Source of the DNA: an uncultured Porphyromonas sp.
GTDB lineage: Bacteria > Bacteroidota > Bacteroidia > Bacteroidales > Porphyromonadaceae
Reading direction: 5' to 3'
NCBI RefSeq assembly: GCF_900541275.1
Contig: NZ_UQJH01000003.1
Location: 62,001 to 126,000, forward strand
Length of the DNA: 64,000 nt
Every line of letters starts with the position of its first letter. Within the stretch, counting starts at the first letter, position 1. The position numbers and the translations under genes are program-made. Below the pieces are notes generated by a model. That model ran no database searches. It worked only from the letters and a program-made list of their open reading frames with translations, and was not told the origin of the DNA. Below are positions 1 through 8,361 of this stretch, in pieces.

Positions 1-57
1 TGCAGCGAGCAGGTCCACGACTCCGGCATCCTCGGAGCGGACTCCTGCGGAGACTGA
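1..57 (+). CDS. C-terminal tail of an upstream gene (partial)
   Basis: Reading frame 1 is open from the window edge to a TGA at 55-57 and gives the tail CSEQVHDSGILGADSCGD. A strong rho-independent terminator follows 34 bases later on the same strand, which supports a real gene ending here. The tail has two cysteines. Too little is visible to name the protein. Confidence 0.45.
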   Translation, partial: CSEQVHDSGILGADSCGD

Positions 58-90
58 TCAGTGGCACCGCTCTAAGCAAGCATTAGCGTA

Positions 91-145
91 AGAGATCGAG
101 GCTCTCTTGTCCGGAAGGGACGAGGGAGCCTCGATCTCTTTTTTT
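91..145 (+). terminator. rho-independent terminator
   Basis: Perfect 14-bp stem: AGAGATCGAGGCTC at 91-104 pairs with GAGCCTCGATCTCT at 126-139. It is followed by a T run at 139-145. It ends transcription of the gene truncated at the left edge. Confidence 0.85.
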
Positions 146-385
146 ACCCTCACGTCACCGGATCAGGTGGACTAATAAAGACGCGCACACACCCTTTCGG
201 CACCGCGACCATCCATAGTGAGAGACCAAACCGCCCCCGATGATCGCCATCACTCAGTGAGGGCACCAAAGCCTCCTAATAGGTCTACATATCCCACGAA
301 ACTCCTCCACTTTCGCACACCTCTTGAGAACCCAAGGAGCGTCCTCGCAATAGGCTGACAATCAGACTCAGGATATGTGGTACTT
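146..385. other. non-coding spacer
   Basis: Together with the repeat array that follows, this makes up the gap of nearly 390 bases before the S41 protease. I see no open frame with coding character and no RNA gene. No TAnnTTTG box with good spacing was found for the protease. Confidence 0.5.
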
Positions 386-445
386 CTAATACCGATATTA
401 GTGAACTCTAATACCGATATTAGAGGATTCTTTTACCGGTATTAG
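386..445. repeat. 22-bp-period palindrome array, locus 1 (3 units)
   Basis: Three 16-bp units start at 386, 408 and 430, exactly 22 bases apart: CTAATACCGATATTAG twice, then CTTTTACCGGTATTAG. Each unit is a near-perfect palindrome, and the 6-base spacers are unrelated. The same family occurs at 19103, 44293 and 61563. Here it lies about 85 bases upstream of the S41 protease start. Confidence 0.9.
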
Positions 446-531
446 GCGTGCTTTTGTTTGGGAAGGTGGGGGAAAAAGTGGAACTTTGTATCTATCCTAT
501 ATGACTATGACACCAAGTCGTGTTACCTCAG

Positions 532-2217
532 ATGAATAAAATATTATCCCTACTTACTGCAGGCTTGCTCTCCGGGCTTTGCCTCTCAGCTGTCGCCCAG
601 AGCGACAAGACCCCTACAGATCCTCAGCTCGCCACCTCCAGAGCGATCGACATATTTAGGAGCGTTCTCAGTAATGTCTCGACACTCTATGTGGACACCT
701 TCGATATGGAGAAGGTGACCGCTCAGGGACTGAATATGACGCTCTCGCAGCTGGACCCCTACACCAACTTTTTCCCCGAGTCAGACCGGGCGGACTTCGC
801 CTTCATGACCACAGGGGAGTATGGCGGTATCGGTGCCTACATCCTGCAGGTGGACTCGGTGGTCTACGTGCGGGAGCCTATGCCGGGCTCTCCGGCAGCC
901 AAGGCAGGTCTCCGGAGCGGAGACGCCTTCCTCGAGATCGATGGGAAGAGCGTGGTGCCCGGCACCGCCTCTATGATCAGTGATAAGCTGAAGGGTCCGG
1001 TAGGGACCGATGTGAAGGTGAGCATCCTACCTGTCGGTGCGACGAAGCCAGTAGAGAAGACTCTCTCTCGCGCCAATGTGGTGGTGGACCAGGTGGTCTA
1101 CAGTGCCATCTATGGCGATCGCATCGGATATATCCGGCTCAGCTCCTTTACCGACAAGAGTGCGGCTGACGTGCGGCGCGCCTACGAGCGACTGAGCAGC
1201 TCGGGCAAGCTCAAGGGGCTGGTACTGGATCTCAGGGGAAATACCGGTGGCGTGCTGGACGGAGCGATAGATATCGTGGGGATGTTTGTCCCCAAGGGGA
1301 CTAAGGTCATGGAGACTAAGGGGAGGCTACCGCAGTCCGGTCAGGAGTACCGCACGACCACAGACCCGGTAAGCCTTGACCTCCCCCTGACGGTGCTGAT
1401 CAACGGCTCCTCTGCCTCTTCGAGTGAGATCGTCGCTGGGTCATTACAGGACCTGGACAGAGCGGTCCTGATAGGGAGTAAGAGCTTCGGGAAGGGTCTC
1501 GTGCAGTCGACACGCCCCACCCCATACAATGGCATCCTCAAGGTGACAGTAGCGCGATACTACATCCCGAGTGGGAGGTGCATCCAGCAGCTGGACTACA
1601 GCCACCGAAATCCCGACGGCTCGGTGGCTGCCGTACCGGATAGCCTCACCAAGACCTTCCGCACCGCTGCCGGTCGGATCGTGCGGGACGGGGGAGGCAT
1701 CCGCCCGGATATCAAGATCGAGGACGAGATACTGACTGAGCCGATCCTCTCTATGTCACGTAAGGGGGCGCTCTTCAGGTATGCCGGACACTTAGTCTCC
1801 GGCCGTCCGACGCCCTCGAGCTACCGCGACATCGTGATCAGCGATGCTGAGTATGAGGCACTGATAGACACCCTCGAGGCGGGGAACTTCCGGTATGGTG
1901 AGATGAGTGCCAAGGCCCTTGATCAGCTGAGAGAGCTGGCCGACTACGAGGGCTATGCCGAGGGGAGTAAGACAGAGTTTGACGCCTTGCGGGCTAAGCT
2001 CACCCCCTCGCTCCGCAGAGACATTGCCCCACACAAGCAGCTGGTACTGGACCTACTGAGGGGGGAGATGGCGATGCATTTCTTTGGATCCCAAGGGTAC
2101 TATGCGGTGATGATGGAGACGGATCCATCACTGAAGGAAGCAGTGCGAGTCCTCGGGGATCGCAAGAGCTATCGAGACCTACTGACCCCTAAGGACCGGA
2201 GCGATGGCAAGAAGTAA
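532..2217 (+). CDS. S41 family C-terminal processing peptidase
   Basis: Secreted or periplasmic serine protease of the CtpA/Tsp family, which trims or degrades envelope proteins. The N-terminus is a signal peptide ending near AVAQ. Next comes a PDZ domain (EYGGIGAYI through the PGSPAAKAGL and GDAFLEIDG segments), then the S41 catalytic core with GYIRLSSF, the LDLRGNTGG segment, and the SSASSSEIVAG serine region followed by SFGKGLVQ, which carries the lysine of the Ser/Lys dyad. A long C-terminal extension of about 150 residues follows. A GTG at 520 is in frame, but ATG 532 puts the signal peptide directly at the N-terminus and is preferred. The stop overlaps yciH, so the two are probably co-transcribed. 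Confidence 0.9.
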   Translation: MNKILSLLTAGLLSGLCLSAVAQSDKTPTDPQLATSRAIDIFRSVLSNVSTLYVDTFDMEKVTAQGLNMTLSQLDPYTNFFPESDRADFAFMTTGEYGGIGAYILQVDSVVYVREPMPGSPAAKAGLRSGDAFLEIDGKSVVPGTASMISDKLKGPVGTDVKVSILPVGATKPVEKTLSRANVVVDQVVYSAIYGDRIGYIRLSSFTDKSAADVRRAYERLSSSGKLKGLVLDLRGNTGGVLDGAIDIVGMFVPKGTKVMETKGRLPQSGQEYRTTTDPVSLDLPLTVLINGSSASSSEIVAGSLQDLDRAVLIGSKSFGKGLVQSTRPTPYNGILKVTVARYYIPSGRCIQQLDYSHRNPDGSVAAVPDSLTKTFRTAAGRIVRDGGGIRPDIKIEDEILTEPILSMSRKGALFRYAGHLVSGRPTPSSYRDIVISDAEYEALIDTLEAGNFRYGEMSAKALDQLRELADYEGYAEGSKTEFDALRAKLTPSLRRDIAPHKQLVLDLLRGEMAMHFFGSQGYYAVMMETDPSLKEAVRVLGDRKSYRDLLTPKDRSDGKK

Positions 2218-2554
2218 GGGCGAGGGCGGTCTGGTCTACTCGACCGGCAAGGATACCATGGCCTCACTCCTCGAGGGGATCACCCTCGGCAATGAGGAGG
2301 AGACGCTCGGCCCCGGTGAGCAGCGGCTCCACGTCCATATGGAGCGGAAGGGACGCAAGGGGAAGACGGTGACACTGATCACCGGGTTTGTCGGGCGATC
2401 ATCCGACCTGGAGGAGCTGAGCAAGGAGCTAAAGGCAAAGTGTGGCATCGGGGGGAGTGTCAAGGAGGGAGAGGTGATCCTCCAGGGAGAGGTGGTCGAG
2501 AGAGTATCCTCTCTCCTGAGAGAGATGGGATATAAGCAGACGACAGGTAAGTAA
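2204..2554 (+). CDS. yciH: YciH/SUI1-family translation initiation factor
   Basis: Small basic protein (116 residues) of the eIF1/SUI1 family. The family fold is an RNA-binding alpha-beta domain, thought to act on the small ribosomal subunit during start-site selection. Family features are the basic KGRKGKTVTLITGF segment, the LKAKCGIGGSVK segment and the C-terminal GEVILQGEVVERV strand. The first codons overlap the end of the S41 protease, and its TAA overlaps the ATG of the helicase by one base (TAATG), so translation is probably coupled along this operon. Confidence 0.9.
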   Translation: MARSKGEGGLVYSTGKDTMASLLEGITLGNEEETLGPGEQRLHVHMERKGRKGKTVTLITGFVGRSSDLEELSKELKAKCGIGGSVKEGEVILQGEVVERVSSLLREMGYKQTTGK

Positions 2555-5500
2555 TGATTAGGAAGACACTCACAGTCTACTCTGCCTCGGCAGGAAGTGG
2601 CAAGACGTACAGCTTGGTCAAGGAATTTCTGCTGCTCCTTTTTCTTAATCACTACGCTCCACACTCAGAGCTCTCGGGGAGCCGTGAAGTAACCGAAGCG
2701 ACGGGTGATCCGTACTTCGGTTTCCAGGGTGTCTTGGGTGTCACCTTTACGAAGAAAGCGACCCTGGAGCTCAAGCAGAGGATCCTCCGAGAGCTGATCC
2801 GCCTGAGCGAGGTGAAGCCGGGCACGGCGATCACCGGCATCTCTAAGGATGTCATCAAGGAGCTGAGCGGACTGGTCGGCAAGACAGTGAAGGAGCTGAG
2901 TGATGACCTGCCTCGCCTCAGCAAGCACGCTGTAAAGCAGATCCTCGAGGACTACAGCCACTTCAATGTCCGGACCATCGACTCCTTCTTCCAAGAGGTA
3001 TTGCGGGGTCTGCGCCGCGAGATCACCGGTCAGAGTTTCTCCGGGTCGTACCAGATCGAGCTGAACGTTGAGGAGGCGATCAACCTTGCCATTGATAACC
3101 TAAAGCTCGAGATGGATGCTAATACCTACAGCAACATCTCAAGCGTGGTCAGGAGACTCCAGACCGACTCTATCGGCGCGGACGAACGGGTCGACCCCTT
3201 TAAGGAAATCGCTGACATCGCTAAGCACCTCATCAATGGCAATGAGTGGGAGGAGATCAAGTCCGACCTCCTAAGCGAGAAAGCGCAACAGTGCGTAAGT
3301 CAAAACCAGCAATACCTCAAGGGAGTAGTCGACGAGTACGAGAGCAAGCTGAGACCGATAACTACCATAGCGAGGAAAATAAGTGAGTACAATCCCTACC
3401 GATGGGGGAGCAAGATCAAGACTATCTCGACGATAGACAATATTGCTGATGCCATACTGCTGGAGGGACTCACTAAGGAAGAGATCTCGAAGTGGAAGCT
3501 TACGGATAATGACAAAGAGTATGAGGGGGTCATCTACCCTCTGAGGGACCAGGTAGCAAATCTGCTCCCTGCGAGCGGTGCCAAGGAGTATGTGAACGCC
3601 CGACTGCTACTGGACTACTTGGACTATATACCCATACTGGCAGAGATTGCCAAGTCGATCGAGGAGTATGAGCATCAGAATCACCTGCTCCTTATCCCCA
3701 GGGTAAATCAGCTCCTTGATCAGATCATAGACGGAGACGACACCCCCTTTGTCTACGACCGTGTGGGCGTACGACTGCACCACTACGTGATCGACGAGTT
3801 TCAGGACACGGCCAAGCTGCAGTGGTCCAACTTCCACCCGCTCATCAAAGAAGCTCGAAGCAGTGGACACGAGAACTTCGTCGTCGGTGATGCCAAGCAG
3901 AGCATCTATGCCTTCCGCGGAACAGACAGTAGCAACTTCATCAAACTGGTGGATGGGATCAAAAAAGGATCTGGCAAAACCGATCGGGTTATCAATCTGC
4001 CTACCAACTGGCGGAGCGACGAGAGGATCATCACCTTTAATAACGAATTCTTTGCAGACATCTATAATTATAAAGGCTACTACACAGAGGACTACGATAC
4101 CGAACTGACCAGGCTCCACAAGATGGTATACGAGAGGGACAATGTGAAGCAAGAAGTCCCCGATCAGAAGAGAGGCACCGGCTCCGGGTACATCGAGATC
4201 TCCGTCCTACCGGATAATAAGAATAATGAGAGCATACCCGATGTAAAGACTTACCTCCACGACCACCTTGTGGATCTCTTCGACCGCGGATATAAGCCGG
4301 GGGACATCGCGATCCTCTCACGAAAAAACAATCAGTGCGAAAAAGTCGCCACGTGGCTTACCGAGTGGACTGCTAAGGAGGAAGATCGGGCAGGTCAGTA
4401 TGCCTTTGTAAGCAAGAGCGCTCTCAGCCTGACGAGCTCTATCGTAGTCCGTCTCCTCAGGACTCTGATCAGGGCACTCTCAGTCGCCTCTCCTCAGAGC
4501 GAGAAGCTACTGAGACTGATGATCCAGTCCTATGTACAGAGTAGTAACCCTGAGAGCGATACGAATAGTGCAGAGCAGCTCTACGATAGGCTTATGAAGC
4601 TCTCCACAGCCGGTCTGTCGGTCTATGAGTTCCTCCTCAGAGCCATTGATCTCCTCGGAGAGCTACCTGTCGAGGAAAAGCTCTACGTCAATTCCTTCAT
4701 CGACTTGGCATACACCTACAGCAGGCGGAGTCCGGATCTGTCGATCCGGCAGTTTGACGACTGGCTGGAGCAATACATTGACAAGGCTAAGGTCGATATG
4801 GGCAGCGGCGAGCTGGATCGCATCAATGTCCTGACGATACACCAGTCAAAGGGACTCGAGTTCCCCGTCGTCATACTCCCATTTGCCGACTGGGACATCT
4901 ACTCACCCAATAAAGGAAAGAGGGATCTCCGCCTGATCCGGATCCCTGATAAAGACTATCCTGATCTATCCTCAGATGATGTAAAGCCGGGCATCTACCT
5001 GATCAATATGGAGGATGGCAAACGAGGACTGGCGAGCAGTCTATCGCCTATCTATGAGGCAGAGAGAGAGGCACTCTATATGGAGCAACTTAATCTCCTG
5101 TATGTCGCCTTCACGAGGGCAAAGAGCGAACTCTATGTCTTCACTAAGCCAAAGTCTAAAACAGGCACGACAACCAGGATAAATAATATCATCCTGGATC
5201 GCATGGAAAAATTAGAAGAAGGCCTCAAGGGTGATCTTATCAAAAAGGAGGAGCAGGGCATATCGGTGTGGCGAAGCAACGTAGAGGAGAAGCCAAAGCG
5301 ACAGGAGAAGAGGTCGAACTCGACGAGCTGTGGTCAGGTAACCCTCGACAGTCTCGTCAGCATCGTCGACCTGAAAGACCTCCAGGTACGGGATAAGTAT
5401 GCGGATGAGAAGACTGACTTCGGCATACTGATGCACAGTCTCCTCTCATCAGTGTATACTGCTGATGACTTTGCCCCCCTGCTCCAGAATCTTCTCAACA

Positions 5501-5868
5501 CCGGCAGGATCAGCGAGGAGGAGCACGACAATCTCCTCGCCAACTTCACCACAGCAATGATGGATTCCACCTACGCCCGATGGTTTCCACCCTACGGGGA
5601 GGTCATCATCCGCACGGAGTCGACCCTCTATGACCAAGGCTACGGCAGGGAGCATCGACCGGATCGTGTAGTGCTCAGGAGAGATGGTGACGGGCAGCTC
5701 CACGGTGTGGTCATAGACTACAAGCTGGGCGACCCGAGCCCTATACCTGAGGCCTATCGCCGACAGGTCCAGCACTACGTCGACCAGCTCCATAGCAGTG
5801 GCGTGGACGAGGTGACGGGATATTTGTGGTACCTTCGCAGTCCTGATGGAATAATCAAGGTGTGCTGA
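2554..5868 (+). CDS. UvrD/RecB-type helicase-nuclease (AddA/RecB-like)
   Basis: ATP-dependent double-strand-break-processing enzyme of 1104 residues. The N-terminal SF1 helicase has Walker A ASAGSGKT at residues 11-18 and Walker B DEFQD at 414-418. Further helicase motifs are GDAKQSIYAFRG, LPTNWRSDE, TIHQSKGLEFPVV and LLYVAFTRAK. The C-terminus holds a PD-(D/E)XK nuclease with the GVVIDYK motif at 1051-1057 (Asp1055, Lys1057). This is the layout of AddA/RecB subunits, which resect DNA ends for RecA. The usual AddB-like partner is not in this window. It overlaps yciH by one base and rlmN by one base (TGATG), so it sits inside an operon. Confidence 0.88.
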   Translation: MIRKTLTVYSASAGSGKTYSLVKEFLLLLFLNHYAPHSELSGSREVTEATGDPYFGFQGVLGVTFTKKATLELKQRILRELIRLSEVKPGTAITGISKDVIKELSGLVGKTVKELSDDLPRLSKHAVKQILEDYSHFNVRTIDSFFQEVLRGLRREITGQSFSGSYQIELNVEEAINLAIDNLKLEMDANTYSNISSVVRRLQTDSIGADERVDPFKEIADIAKHLINGNEWEEIKSDLLSEKAQQCVSQNQQYLKGVVDEYESKLRPITTIARKISEYNPYRWGSKIKTISTIDNIADAILLEGLTKEEISKWKLTDNDKEYEGVIYPLRDQVANLLPASGAKEYVNARLLLDYLDYIPILAEIAKSIEEYEHQNHLLLIPRVNQLLDQIIDGDDTPFVYDRVGVRLHHYVIDEFQDTAKLQWSNFHPLIKEARSSGHENFVVGDAKQSIYAFRGTDSSNFIKLVDGIKKGSGKTDRVINLPTNWRSDERIITFNNEFFADIYNYKGYYTEDYDTELTRLHKMVYERDNVKQEVPDQKRGTGSGYIEISVLPDNKNNESIPDVKTYLHDHLVDLFDRGYKPGDIAILSRKNNQCEKVATWLTEWTAKEEDRAGQYAFVSKSALSLTSSIVVRLLRTLIRALSVASPQSEKLLRLMIQSYVQSSNPESDTNSAEQLYDRLMKLSTAGLSVYEFLLRAIDLLGELPVEEKLYVNSFIDLAYTYSRRSPDLSIRQFDDWLEQYIDKAKVDMGSGELDRINVLTIHQSKGLEFPVVILPFADWDIYSPNKGKRDLRLIRIPDKDYPDLSSDDVKPGIYLINMEDGKRGLASSLSPIYEAEREALYMEQLNLLYVAFTRAKSELYVFTKPKSKTGTTTRINNIILDRMEKLEEGLKGDLIKKEEQGISVWRSNVEEKPKRQEKRSNSTSCGQVTLDSLVSIVDLKDLQVRDKYADEKTDFGILMHSLLSSVYTADDFAPLLQNLLNTGRISEEEHDNLLANFTTAMMDSTYARWFPPYGEVIIRTESTLYDQGYGREHRPDRVVLRRDGDGQLHGVVIDYKLGDPSPIPEAYRRQVQHYVDQLHSSGVDEVTGYLWYLRSPDGIIKVC

Positions 5869-6899
5869 TGAGTAAAAGAACATTACTGGGACTGACTTTA
5901 GACGAGCTTACCGCCCTTGTGCAGGAGGTCGGGGAGCCAAAGTATAGGGCAAAGCAGCTCGCCGAGTGGCTCTACGTCAAGAGAGCCACCACCCTCGACG
6001 AGATGACCAATCTCCCAAAGGCTCTCCGCACGAAGCTGGAGGCCTGCTGCACCATCGGTCGCAGCCCGGTCGCTCTCACGCAGGTGTCCCGGGATGGGAC
6101 GGAGAAGTACCTCTTCCGCAAGCAGGATCGTCCGGAGCAGACCTTCGAGACCGTCTATATCCCTGAGGAGGACGGTCGTGCGACACTCTGTATCTCCTCA
6201 CAGGTGGGCTGTCGGATGGGATGTCGCTTCTGCGCCACGGGGCAGATGGGATTTCACGGGCATCTCACTGCAGCAGATGTGATCAATCAAGTACTCAGCG
6301 CTCCTCACTTCGACTCCCTCACCAACGTCGTCTTCATGGGCATGGGCGAGCCACTGGACAACTACAAGGTGGTCGCCTCCGTGCTGGAGATCATGACCGC
6401 AGAGTACGGACTTGCCTGGAGCCCTAAGAGGATCACCGTCAGCACGGTGGGTCCTCGAGTAGGGCTGACGCGCTTCCTCGAGGAGGAGAGAGCCAATCTT
6501 GCTGTTAGTCTGCACAGCCCCTTCCCCGAGGAGCGAGCTGAGATCATGCCGGTGGAGGGGCTCTTTCCCATAGAGGAGGTAATCGAGACCTTGGGCAAGT
6601 ACGACTTCTCCGGTCAGCGGAGACTCTCCTTTGAGTACATCGTCTTCGGTGAGCTCAATGACGACCTCCGCCACGCCAAGGCACTGGTGGAGCTGATCCG
6701 TCCACTCAGGTCTCGGGTCAATCTTATCCCCTACCACCCGATCGAGGGACTACCCTATCACTCGTCCAGAAGGGAGGTCATCGAGCAATTTGCCGACTAT
6801 CTCAATGATCACGGTGTCATCGCTACGATACGTCGCTCGCGCGGTCAGGACATCGACGCCGCGTGCGGCATGCTCTCCACACTTAAGCCACTCTCGTAG
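5868..6899 (+). CDS. rlmN: dual-specificity RNA methyltransferase RlmN
   Basis: Radical-SAM enzyme that methylates C2 of adenosine 2503 in 23S rRNA and, in characterised members, A37 of some tRNAs. The radical-SAM cluster motif CxxxCxxC is at Cys115, Cys119 and Cys122 (GCRMGCRFCATG). The conserved C-terminal Cys used in the methyl-transfer mechanism is Cys333 (DIDAACGML). ATG 5868 is chosen because it overlaps the helicase stop (TGATG). A GTG six bases upstream is also in frame. At 343 residues it has the usual family length. Confidence 0.96.
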   Translation: MSKRTLLGLTLDELTALVQEVGEPKYRAKQLAEWLYVKRATTLDEMTNLPKALRTKLEACCTIGRSPVALTQVSRDGTEKYLFRKQDRPEQTFETVYIPEEDGRATLCISSQVGCRMGCRFCATGQMGFHGHLTAADVINQVLSAPHFDSLTNVVFMGMGEPLDNYKVVASVLEIMTAEYGLAWSPKRITVSTVGPRVGLTRFLEEERANLAVSLHSPFPEERAEIMPVEGLFPIEEVIETLGKYDFSGQRRLSFEYIVFGELNDDLRHAKALVELIRPLRSRVNLIPYHPIEGLPYHSSRREVIEQFADYLNDHGVIATIRRSRGQDIDAACGMLSTLKPLS

Positions 6900-6905
6900 T
6901 CACCG

Positions 6906-8282
6906 ATGAGAGAGGCAAGGGACCTTACCGGGGGACCGATCGGTAAGCAGATCGTTTCGCTGGCGCTGCCGATACTGGGGAGCTCATTTACCCTGATGCT
7001 CTACAGCTTCGTCGATATGGCGTGGCTGGGACGGCTGAGTAGCCAGACGGTCGCTGCCTCCGGCGCGGCATCCATCTTTACCTGGTTGGTCAATTGCTTT
7101 ACGCTCATCACTAAGGTAGGTGCTGAGGTGACGGTAGCTAATGGCATTGGGCGAAAGGACGAGCGGGCAGCAGCGGACTATGCGGCTCACAATATCACAC
7201 TGGCACTCTACTTCGGTCTCGTCACCTCGCTCACCTTTTTACTCCTCACAGACACCTTCATCGGCTTCTATGGGCTCGAGGCACCGGTGGACCGATATGC
7301 GACCAACTACCTGCGGCTCTGTGCGCTGGGATTCCCCTTCATCTTTCTCAGCAATGCATTCATCGGGATATACAACGCCTCCGGACTCTCCAAGATCCCC
7401 TTTGTAGTCAATGTGATCGGGCTGGGGCTCAATATGATCCTTGATCCGATATTCATCTTTGTCCTCGGTCTCGGCATACGGGGTGCCGCTCTCGCCACGG
7501 TGCTCTCACAGGCGATCCTGATGTCGCTCTTCCTCATCCAGATGAAGTATCGAGATCGGCTGCTGGGAGGCTTCCGAATGATCCGGAAGTTGTCTGCCCA
7601 GACGACCCGGACCATACTTAAGCTGGGGGTACCGGCTGCGCTGATGAATGCGTTCCTGGCGGTGATCAACCTTATCCTTGGCCGCTTTGCCTCCGCAGCG
7701 GGGGGCGCCACCGGCGTGATGACCCTGACGATCGGGGGACAGCTGGAGGGGATCACGTGGAATGCCGGTCAGGGATTCTCCACGTCTCTCTCCAGCTTTG
7801 TGTCGCAAAACTATGGCGCTGCGAAGTACGGACGGATCCGCGAGGGGCTGCGATTTACCCTCTGGCTCTGCCTATTCTTCGGGATCGTGGGGACGCTGAT
7901 CAATTACTTCGGCGGGTCGTGGCTATTCTCCCTTATCATCCCCAATGATCCTCACGGTATCGCCGCCGGGGCGGAGTACCTCCGGATCGATGCATGGGCC
8001 CAAGCCTTTATGATGGTCGAGGTCTGTTTCCAGGGCTTCTTCTACGGTATGCGACGCCCACTACCCCCATCAGCGATTAGTATCGGGTGCAACTTCCTCC
8101 GTATCCCCATGGCTCTCGTACTGCTCAGCCTGATCGGTGGGATCTCCTGTCTCTGGTGGACGATCTGCATCACCTGCATCCTCAAGGGGACTCTTGCGGG
8201 TGGCTATTACCTACTGAAGGGACGCGCCAAGATCTACCCGCCCACCGATGCGCCTATGGAGCAGATACACGAGGGAGCATAA
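6906..8282 (+). CDS. MATE family efflux transporter
   Basis: Integral inner-membrane antiporter of 458 residues with about 12 hydrophobic segments, arranged as two similar halves as in the MatE family. The N-terminal ALPILGSSFTLMLYSFVDM segment matches the first helix of the family, where a substrate- or cation-coupled Asp often lies. Members export cationic drugs or metabolites using Na+ or H+ gradients. The substrate cannot be read from sequence. It starts 6 bases after rlmN and is probably the last gene of that operon. Confidence 0.9.
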   Translation: MREARDLTGGPIGKQIVSLALPILGSSFTLMLYSFVDMAWLGRLSSQTVAASGAASIFTWLVNCFTLITKVGAEVTVANGIGRKDERAAADYAAHNITLALYFGLVTSLTFLLLTDTFIGFYGLEAPVDRYATNYLRLCALGFPFIFLSNAFIGIYNASGLSKIPFVVNVIGLGLNMILDPIFIFVLGLGIRGAALATVLSQAILMSLFLIQMKYRDRLLGGFRMIRKLSAQTTRTILKLGVPAALMNAFLAVINLILGRFASAAGGATGVMTLTIGGQLEGITWNAGQGFSTSLSSFVSQNYGAAKYGRIREGLRFTLWLCLFFGIVGTLINYFGGSWLFSLIIPNDPHGIAAGAEYLRIDAWAQAFMMVEVCFQGFFYGMRRPLPPSAISIGCNFLRIPMALVLLSLIGGISCLWWTICITCILKGTLAGGYYLLKGRAKIYPPTDAPMEQIHEGA

Positions 8283-8298
8283 TTCGGACTTCTTTTGG

Positions 8299-8336
8299 TA
8301 CATTTACACTGAGCTAACGATTGTCTTGTACATTTA
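8299..8336 (+). promoter_or_regulatory. two near-consensus -7 boxes before ptpA
   Basis: TACATTTA occurs twice, at 8299-8306 and 8329-8336, exactly 30 bases apart and each preceded by T/G-rich bases. Each differs from TAnnTTTG only in the last base. They lie 26-63 bases before the ptpA ATG. This is a weak call. Confidence 0.35.
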
Positions 8337-8361
8337 ATATAAGAGTATAGATAGAGATAAA

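Noticed and set aside
386..445. CRISPR array
   Set aside because: The 16-base units with 6-base spacers are far too short for CRISPR repeats and spacers, each unit is a palindrome, and no cas genes are present.
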